Source: Microcaldota archaeon
GTDB taxonomy: Archaea > Micrarchaeota > Micrarchaeia > Micrarchaeales > CABMGC01
Direction: 5' to 3'
Assembly: GCA_021846005.1 (NCBI GenBank)
Contig: JAJZIZ010000025.1
Location: 1 to 9,599, forward strand
Length of the DNA stretch: 9,599 bases
Shown here: positions 5,991 to 9,599 of the stretch, piece after piece
How positions within the stretch are numbered: the first letter of the stretch is position 1
Layout: each line of letters starts with the position of its first letter
Translations under genes and position numbers: made by a program
The notes under the pieces: model-generated
Seen by the model: only the letters and a program-made list of their open reading frames with translations
Databases searched by the model: none
What the model was told of the DNA's origin: nothing

Positions 5991-5998
5991 TTATACAT
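5991..5998 (+). promoter_or_regulatory. Possible TATA box for the M24 peptidase gene
   Basis: TTATACAT lies 36 nt before the ATG at 6034. Initiation around 6020 would leave a short leader holding GGTAGA directly before the start codon. Confidence 0.4.
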
Positions 5999-6033
5999 TT
6001 ACTGCCATTATGTAAGTCAAAGGTCTTGGTAGA

Positions 6034-7131
6034 ATGGAAAAAGGCACGCTTGCCAAAAGATCGGGACGCATATTCAACAATGCGGAACTTGGAGCCGAGA
6101 AGATAATACTGGTAAATACCGGTTCTCCTGACCCTAACTTCCTCTATGTGACTGGCTTTACAAGCGGCCTCTTTGAATACAGCTATCTTATACTGGAAAA
6201 AACCAAGGCAAAGCTGCTTACCTCGATTCTCGAGTATGACACCGCAGCAGCGCAGAAGCAGAAAGGCCTCGAGATAATCAAGATAGAAAAGTCCGAGACG
6301 CTCAGGGAGTTTCTCAAAAAGGAGGTAGAGGGAATACGCATTGGCATAAACGGCGAATTTCTGCCTTATAACATTTACAGCGCGCTGAAAGAGCGCTACA
6401 ATCCCGCGTCTATTACTGACATCTCAGGCGCACTGTCGAAAGCGAGGTTAGTGAAGGACGAGAAGGAGATAGCAAACATCAGCAAGGCCGCAAGCATAAC
6501 GAAGTGGGCCCTGATGCTCATACAGAAGGAATTCAAGGAAGGGATGACTGAGGCAGAGCTCGCTTCGAAGTTCGACAGCCTCTGCCTTTCGATGGGTTCG
6601 CAGGGAGCCTCATTCAGAACGATAGTCTGTTTCGGGAAGAACGCAGCGCTGCCCCACCACTATCCTGACGACACCAAGCTCAAGCCAGGCGACCTCATCC
6701 TGATAGATGCGGGAAGTCTTTTCAACAACTATGCTTCTGACATGACAAGGACATTCCTCTTCAACAAAGAAGGGATAGAGCCACGCGACCTTGCCAAAAT
6801 TGAGGAGATAATCAAAGTGGTCAAGACCGCGCAGGTAATGGCAATCAGGTCCATCAAGCCCGGAATGAAAGGAAAGGAAGTGGACAAGATAGCCAGGGAT
6901 CACATCGAAAGTTTTGACGGAGGCAAATACAAAGGAAGATTCATACATTCCCTCGGGCACTCGCTCGGCCTGGAGGTGCATGACGGGCCAGGCTTTTCCC
7001 CCGGCGAAGAGACAGTTATAAAGGAAGGGATGGTAATAACAGTAGAGCCGGGAATCTACATAAACGGTTTCTGCGGAGTGCGCATCGAGGATGACGTACT
7101 CATAACAAAAGATGGAGCTTCAGTACTTTAA
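6034..7131 (+). CDS. M24 metallopeptidase: Xaa-Pro aminopeptidase/prolidase
   Basis: 365 residues with the two-domain layout of prolidase-type M24 enzymes: an N-terminal creatinase-like domain (about 1-135, containing NFLYVTGF) and a pita-bread catalytic domain from SKARLVKDEKEI onward. All five ligands of the two-metal centre are present: Asp225 (LIDAG), Asp236 (SDMTRT), His309 (GHSLG), Glu338 (VEPGIY) and Glu352 (RIEDD). The substrate-binding histidines stand at 208-209 (ALPHHY) and 316 (VHDGPG). It should cleave Xaa-Pro bonds, as a dipeptidase or an aminopeptidase, in the cytoplasm during peptide recycling. The protein ends at DGASVL, several residues earlier than most relatives, which continue a little past this strand. 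The ATG follows GGTAGA. The stop is 8 nt from tRNA-Pro. Confidence 0.92.
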   Translation: MEKGTLAKRSGRIFNNAELGAEKIILVNTGSPDPNFLYVTGFTSGLFEYSYLILEKTKAKLLTSILEYDTAAAQKQKGLEIIKIEKSETLREFLKKEVEGIRIGINGEFLPYNIYSALKERYNPASITDISGALSKARLVKDEKEIANISKAASITKWALMLIQKEFKEGMTEAELASKFDSLCLSMGSQGASFRTIVCFGKNAALPHHYPDDTKLKPGDLILIDAGSLFNNYASDMTRTFLFNKEGIEPRDLAKIEEIIKVVKTAQVMAIRSIKPGMKGKEVDKIARDHIESFDGGKYKGRFIHSLGHSLGLEVHDGPGFSPGEETVIKEGMVITVEPGIYINGFCGVRIEDDVLITKDGASVL

Positions 7132-7139
7132 TGACATGC

Positions 7140-7212
7140 GGGGAGCTCTGCTAGCTTGGTAGGCTTCAGCCTTCGGGAGGCTGCGACCCGAGTTCAAATC
7201 TCGGGCTCCCCG
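7140..7212 (+). tRNA. tRNA-Pro (anticodon CGG)
   Basis: A 73-nt cloverleaf drawn by hand. Acceptor GGGGAGC (7140-7146) pairs fully with GCTCCCC (7205-7211), with discriminator G7212 and no encoded CCA. The D arm is weak: TGCT against GGCT gives two Watson-Crick pairs, one G-U and one U-U mismatch, with GG in the loop. The anticodon stem CAGCC/GGCTG is perfect around loop TTCGGGA, giving anticodon CGG (reads CCG, proline). The T stem CCGAG/CTCGG encloses TTCAAAT. No intron. It starts 8 nt after the peptidase stop with no obvious promoter in the gap, so it may be processed from a joint transcript or use a box inside the coding sequence. Confidence 0.93.
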
Positions 7213-7226
7213 TCTTATGCTTGGGG

Positions 7227-7235
7227 TTATATATA
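7227..7235 (+). promoter_or_regulatory. TATA-like element after the tRNA
   Basis: TTATATATA, 15 nt past the tRNA. Initiation about 25 nt on would precede an ATG at 7274 that opens an 11-codon frame (MKRGVSVNSDF, stop TGA). It could be the leftover start of a gene cut by the island, or chance AT-rich sequence. The rest of 7213-7289 holds no gene. Confidence 0.3.
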
Positions 7236-7289
7236 GAAGCCTCAAATGTCCCCCTTCTCTAACATAGTTTTAGCATGAAGAGGGGTGTC

Positions 7290-8231
7290 TCAGTAAATAG
7301 CGATTTTTGAAGAATTGTCTCCAAACCCTTCCACTATCTTATTTGTTTTAGTAACTATCCCGATAATACTGGTAATAAAGTTCCTTCTCGCAAGTTCTAG
7401 AATTTTCTCTGGCGTATATGTCTCTAAATTTTCATATGTATTGTGAGCTATACTAATTCTAAGCCCCCTATCCATAGTTTCGTTTAAAATATTATGTTCA
7501 GAAGTAAACTGATTAAAGCTTTTATAATATTCATCTAATTTTTCAAAGCTCTTTTTGTCTTTACCAGTTACATTACTGTAAGCATCCGACAGTACGGCTA
7601 GATTCTCTTCGTATGCTTTCAAATACAAAAGTTGTATGATGAACCCACGTAATCTAGGATCGTTAATCTCCTTTAATTTTTGAGATATGTGAGAGTACTC
7701 CTCTATTGCTTTAACAATATGATTTATCCCTGCAAAGTATAATTTCTCTAATTTTTTGTTAAGGTTTGGCTCGTTCATTAATCTTCCAGCTCCGCTACTA
7801 AGAAGGTCGTCTCTTAACTTTTTACCATCTATGTTACCACTAGAATCTACATTGACGTTTAAACCTAAAGTTTTAAACAATTTATTTGCTATCTCACCCC
7901 GTTCCTCTGGCTTGGCATTTTCAACTTTATTTTTCAAGTCCATTACATCTAGTTTGGGCCCCTTGCTTAAAGAATTTAAAATATTATTTTCATTTAAAGT
8001 TTTATAAATATCCACAAACTCTTTTTGAATTGGTTCATAATAATCATAATCTTTTAAGCATTTATCTTCGTCTAGAGTTGCAAGAGGTATTCCACTTATT
8101 TTATCTTTTAGAGGTGTGAGTACCTCTTCAATTTGTGAAAGATGTTCTGTTGTTTGATTAGATTCTATTGCTTTTTTGAAGGCTTCTGCATTAGTCATTT
8201 GCTTTTTTAAGTTTTCATCTATTTCATCCAT
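7290..8231 (-). CDS. Hypothetical charged helical protein of the accessory island
   Basis: 313 residues, soluble, no signal or membrane segment, rich in Lys, Glu, Asn and Leu with long predicted helices, some with coiled-coil spacing (for example the LNKKLEKLYFAGINHIVKAI and FEKLDEYYKSFNQF regions). I do not recognise a family. The start is the ATG at 8229-8231: a perfect GGTGA lies five bases upstream (8237-8241) and its TGA is the stop of the upstream gene. A GTG at 8240 is in frame but has no SD. The two genes are therefore co-transcribed. AT-rich codons (AAT, AAA, TTA, ATA) set it apart from the genes before the tRNA, which suggests horizontal origin. As the downstream partner of a restriction/replication-type ORF it may belong to a defence or plasmid module, but nothing in its own sequence proves that. 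Confidence 0.72.
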   Translation of the reverse strand: MDEIDENLKKQMTNAEAFKKAIESNQTTEHLSQIEEVLTPLKDKISGIPLATLDEDKCLKDYDYYEPIQKEFVDIYKTLNENNILNSLSKGPKLDVMDLKNKVENAKPEERGEIANKLFKTLGLNVNVDSSGNIDGKKLRDDLLSSGAGRLMNEPNLNKKLEKLYFAGINHIVKAIEEYSHISQKLKEINDPRLRGFIIQLLYLKAYEENLAVLSDAYSNVTGKDKKSFEKLDEYYKSFNQFTSEHNILNETMDRGLRISIAHNTYENLETYTPEKILELARRNFITSIIGIVTKTNKIVEGFGDNSSKIAIY

Positions 8232-8236
8232 CTCCT

Positions 8237-9331
8237 TCACCTTACTATTGTTATTAACTTCTTCACCGTTTTCTTCTTTAACACTATCTTCTTTCCTTCT
8301 TTTATCCTTTTCTTCAACCTGAATAAGTGCCTTTTTGATAATCCAATACGCCTAGCGTCTTTCGTAGTCATATCCTTGATAACATCCGCTATCTTTTGCT
8401 CTGTTTTGTTATCGTAAACAACGTAATCGTTATCTGAAACGCCGATAACCTCGCTTTCCTCTAGGTTATTCGATTCTTTGCCGATATGTTCTATATCGCT
8501 GATAACAATCTGTTTCCTTCTCAGCTCTCCAATCTCACCATCATACTTGCCGTCGTTGTGATCTACATATGCAAAAAGGAACTCTGGTAGCGGTTTCCAG
8601 TAGAATTTTGTGTTATCAGTGTATTCTTTGCCCGTTTTGTAATCTATAAATGATGTGTAAGGAACTAAGTCGTAGTTCTTCGTATAAGATATCATTGGTA
8701 TTATCGGTTCTTTTGTTGCGTTATCAATTCTATGTCCAACGCCTACAATAACAAAGTTTGAGGGTCTTATCTGCTTATCCTTGTTTATACGCTTGAAACG
8801 CTGTAAAACGAATGGCGATGTCATAGCAAGCTTTCCCATCACAAACTTGCTAGAATACTTGCTTTCGATAGCTTCTTTTGATAAAATACTATAATGATAA
8901 CTCAAAAAATCACTCCAAATCCGCTTTATGTCATCTTCATTTAGACCTATCAAACCGCCTAGTCCATGTGATGTGTGTTTGAGAATCTCTATTTTGTTAT
9001 CAGTAATCTGATAGAGGCAATAACATTTAGCTGATGTGCCATAGAACCAAACGTTATCCATGAGCTTATCATCTTCGTTAGGCTCTATCTTGAACATCTC
9101 TACATCAGAGGCATAAGGGTTTAGTACTTCATCAACATTGTCATTGCTGAATAAAAAGAAGTGCAACTTGCCACTGCCTAATCGTTCCCATTCTTTTGCC
9201 AGCTCTACTTTATAAGTGGTATCTTCATTGCCGAGTAAATGCTCTCCTTTCCACTCTAGTGCTAAGATACTGTTTTTATTCGTAACAGCAATAAAATCAG
9301 GATAGAATTTATCTGGTTGCCATCCCTGCAA
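8237..9331 (-). CDS. Chimeric ORF: type III restriction-like nuclease end joined to PolB-like C-terminal region with HTH
   Basis: 364 residues from a TTG. Residues 1-64 match the C-terminal PD-(D/E)XK domain of type III Res/DEAD helicase-nucleases: FYPDFIAV (Asp12), LALEWKGEHLL (Glu26, Lys28), then NEDTTYKVELAKEWE and a hydrophobic strand. From about residue 66 the sequence changes: NPYASDVEMFKIE, NVWFYGTSAKCYCLYQI (93-109), KHTSHGLGG, KQIRPSNFVIVGVG, YTSFIDYKTGKEY, FYWKPL, HIGKESNNLEE (282-292), and a basic helix-turn-helix DARRIGLSKRHLFRLKKRI (325-343). From memory this resembles the C-terminal part of divergent archaeal PolB-like proteins of mobile elements; this is unverified. The TTG has no SD and homology extends upstream of it, so this is the downstream part of a broken gene. 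It may not be translated from 9331. Its TGA lies inside the SD of the next gene. Confidence 0.6.
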   Translation of the reverse strand: MQGWQPDKFYPDFIAVTNKNSILALEWKGEHLLGNEDTTYKVELAKEWERLGSGKLHFFLFSNDNVDEVLNPYASDVEMFKIEPNEDDKLMDNVWFYGTSAKCYCLYQITDNKIEILKHTSHGLGGLIGLNEDDIKRIWSDFLSYHYSILSKEAIESKYSSKFVMGKLAMTSPFVLQRFKRINKDKQIRPSNFVIVGVGHRIDNATKEPIIPMISYTKNYDLVPYTSFIDYKTGKEYTDNTKFYWKPLPEFLFAYVDHNDGKYDGEIGELRRKQIVISDIEHIGKESNNLEESEVIGVSDNDYVVYDNKTEQKIADVIKDMTTKDARRIGLSKRHLFRLKKRIKEGKKIVLKKKTVKKLITIVR

Positions 9332-9486
9332 GTAGAATGGATCTTTTTTATCCCTATTTCTTATCCAAAACTTGATGTTTGGTAGGGTAGCATGTCTAAG
9401 TCCAGCCTTTCCACAAACCTTTTCTCTTCTTTATTCAGTCTGTCGATTTTCTGGTAGTAGTTCTTGTTAATACCTGATAAAATATG
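9332..9486 (-). pseudogene. Out-of-frame upstream part of the restriction-like helicase-nuclease
   Basis: The minus strand encodes HILSGINKNYYQKIDRLNKE (first residues, from 9486), then EKRFVERLDLDM in one frame, then LPNIKFWIRNRDKKDPFYLQ in a second frame that runs straight into the ORF ending at 8237. Together they match the region before the PD-(D/E)XK motif of type III Res-like helicases, which typically reads YYxxIGDLxxEE, LD, then VKFWVRNLER and FYLPxxxDKFYPDF. The break falls at the duplicated pentamer at 9381-9390. The helicase motor domains are absent because the homology ends near 9470-9486, where an IS-like element begins. Confidence 0.62.
9381..9390. repeat. 5-bp tandem duplication causing a frameshift
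   Basis: GGTAG GGTAG on the plus strand (CTACC CTACC on the coding strand). Removing one copy restores a continuous reading LDMLPNIKFWIRN across the break in the nuclease gene. Confidence 0.75.
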
Positions 9487-9489
9487 ACT

Positions 9490-9528
9490 CGCCCGCAAAC
9501 TCCTATCCTTGAGATAGGAGTAAGGGCG
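9490..9528 (+). mobile_element. Hairpin at the left end of an IS200/IS605-type element
   Basis: A 9-bp perfect stem ACTCCTATC/GATAGGAGT (9499-9507 and 9513-9521) with a 5-nt loop sits on a second stem CGCCC/GGGCG (9490-9494 and 9524-9528) across a small internal loop. Imperfect subterminal hairpins upstream of the gene are the hallmark of IS200/IS605 ends, where a Y1 transposase binds. It lies 40 nt before a TnpB-like start and just beside the point where nuclease homology stops, as expected for the element border. The exact cleavage site is not determined. Confidence 0.55.
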
Positions 9529-9538
9529 TGCAAGAAAG

Positions 9539-9545
9539 TATATAA
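9539..9545 (+). promoter_or_regulatory. TATA box for the TnpB-like gene
   Basis: TATATAA centred 27 nt before the ATG at 9569, so the transcript would begin at or next to the start codon (leaderless) or just before the alternative ATG at 9578. Confidence 0.55.
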
Positions 9546-9568
9546 GAATGCAGAACAAAACAGGAAAC

Positions 9569-9599
9569 ATGGAAACAATGCGTGCCTATAAGTTCAGGA
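9569..9599 (+). CDS. tnpB: TnpB-like protein of an IS200/IS605-type element, N-terminal fragment
   Basis: Only ten codons fit in the window: METMRAYKFR. An MxxAYKFRxYP-type beginning is characteristic of TnpB (OrfB), the RNA-guided nuclease of IS605/IS1341 elements and ancestor of Cas12; it is the first strand of its wedge domain. The start may be the ATG at 9569 or at 9578 (MRAYKFR). The subterminal hairpin and TATA box directly upstream support the call. No tnpA is visible, so the element may carry tnpB only. Ten residues are little evidence; the rest of the gene lies beyond the window. Confidence 0.6.
   Translation, partial: METMRAYKFR

Noticed and set aside
9487..9570. Hydrophobic N-terminus (MFPVLFCILIYFLARPY) in front of the nuclease fragment as a membrane segment
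   Set aside because: It is antisense to the TnpB promoter and hairpin of the IS-like element; nuclease homology begins only after it.
1..9599. CRISPR array
   Set aside because: The only repeats are coding low-complexity units and the single 33-bp pair; there is no regular repeat-spacer pattern.

Overview
The window looks like a piece of an archaeal chromosome, probably a small-genome (DPANN/Micrarchaeota-type) lineage. The domain call rests on a ribosomal protein L14e gene (absent from bacteria) next to an archaeal-type cytidylate kinase, TATA-box promoters 23-45 nt before several starts, a GGTGA-type Shine-Dalgarno (SD), one apparently leaderless mRNA and a tRNA without an encoded CCA. The lineage within Archaea is inferred from style only.

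Layout. 1-1166 (minus strand): core genes, namely the N-terminus of a class III aminotransferase cut by the window edge, rpl14e, and a cytidylate-kinase family gene, the last two coupled. 1279-2403 (plus): two unrecognised genes, each with its own possible TATA box. 2467-5132 (minus): a four-gene operon with a good promoter. It encodes a secreted Asn/Gln-rich protein followed by three lipobox proteins whose mature parts are low-complexity Pro/Tyr, Trp/Gly and Gly/Tyr/Phe sequence. This looks like a cell-surface or envelope module and is the most novel intact system here. 5294-5940 (minus): a decayed IS66-type transposase. 6034-7212 (plus): an M24 Xaa-Pro aminopeptidase/prolidase, then tRNA-Pro(CGG) 8 nt after its stop.

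Beyond the tRNA, 7227-9599 is visibly more AT-rich and reads as an accessory island. It holds an unrecognised charged helical protein gene and, upstream of it, an ORF that seems to be a chimera. The ORF's start carries the PD-(D/E)XK end of a type III restriction-like helicase-nuclease. The rest resembles the C-terminal part of an archaeal PolB-like accessory family with a terminal helix-turn-helix. The nuclease part is broken by a perfect 5-bp tandem duplication (GGTAGGGTAG). Further upstream it is cut off by the left end of an IS200/IS605-type element, seen as an imperfect hairpin, a TATA box and the first ten codons of a TnpB-like gene running off the window.

So the window joins conserved translation and nucleotide genes, an unusual surface-protein operon, and a tRNA-proximal island where a defence-type gene is being dismantled. 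Nothing was searched against a database; family names come from motif recognition.
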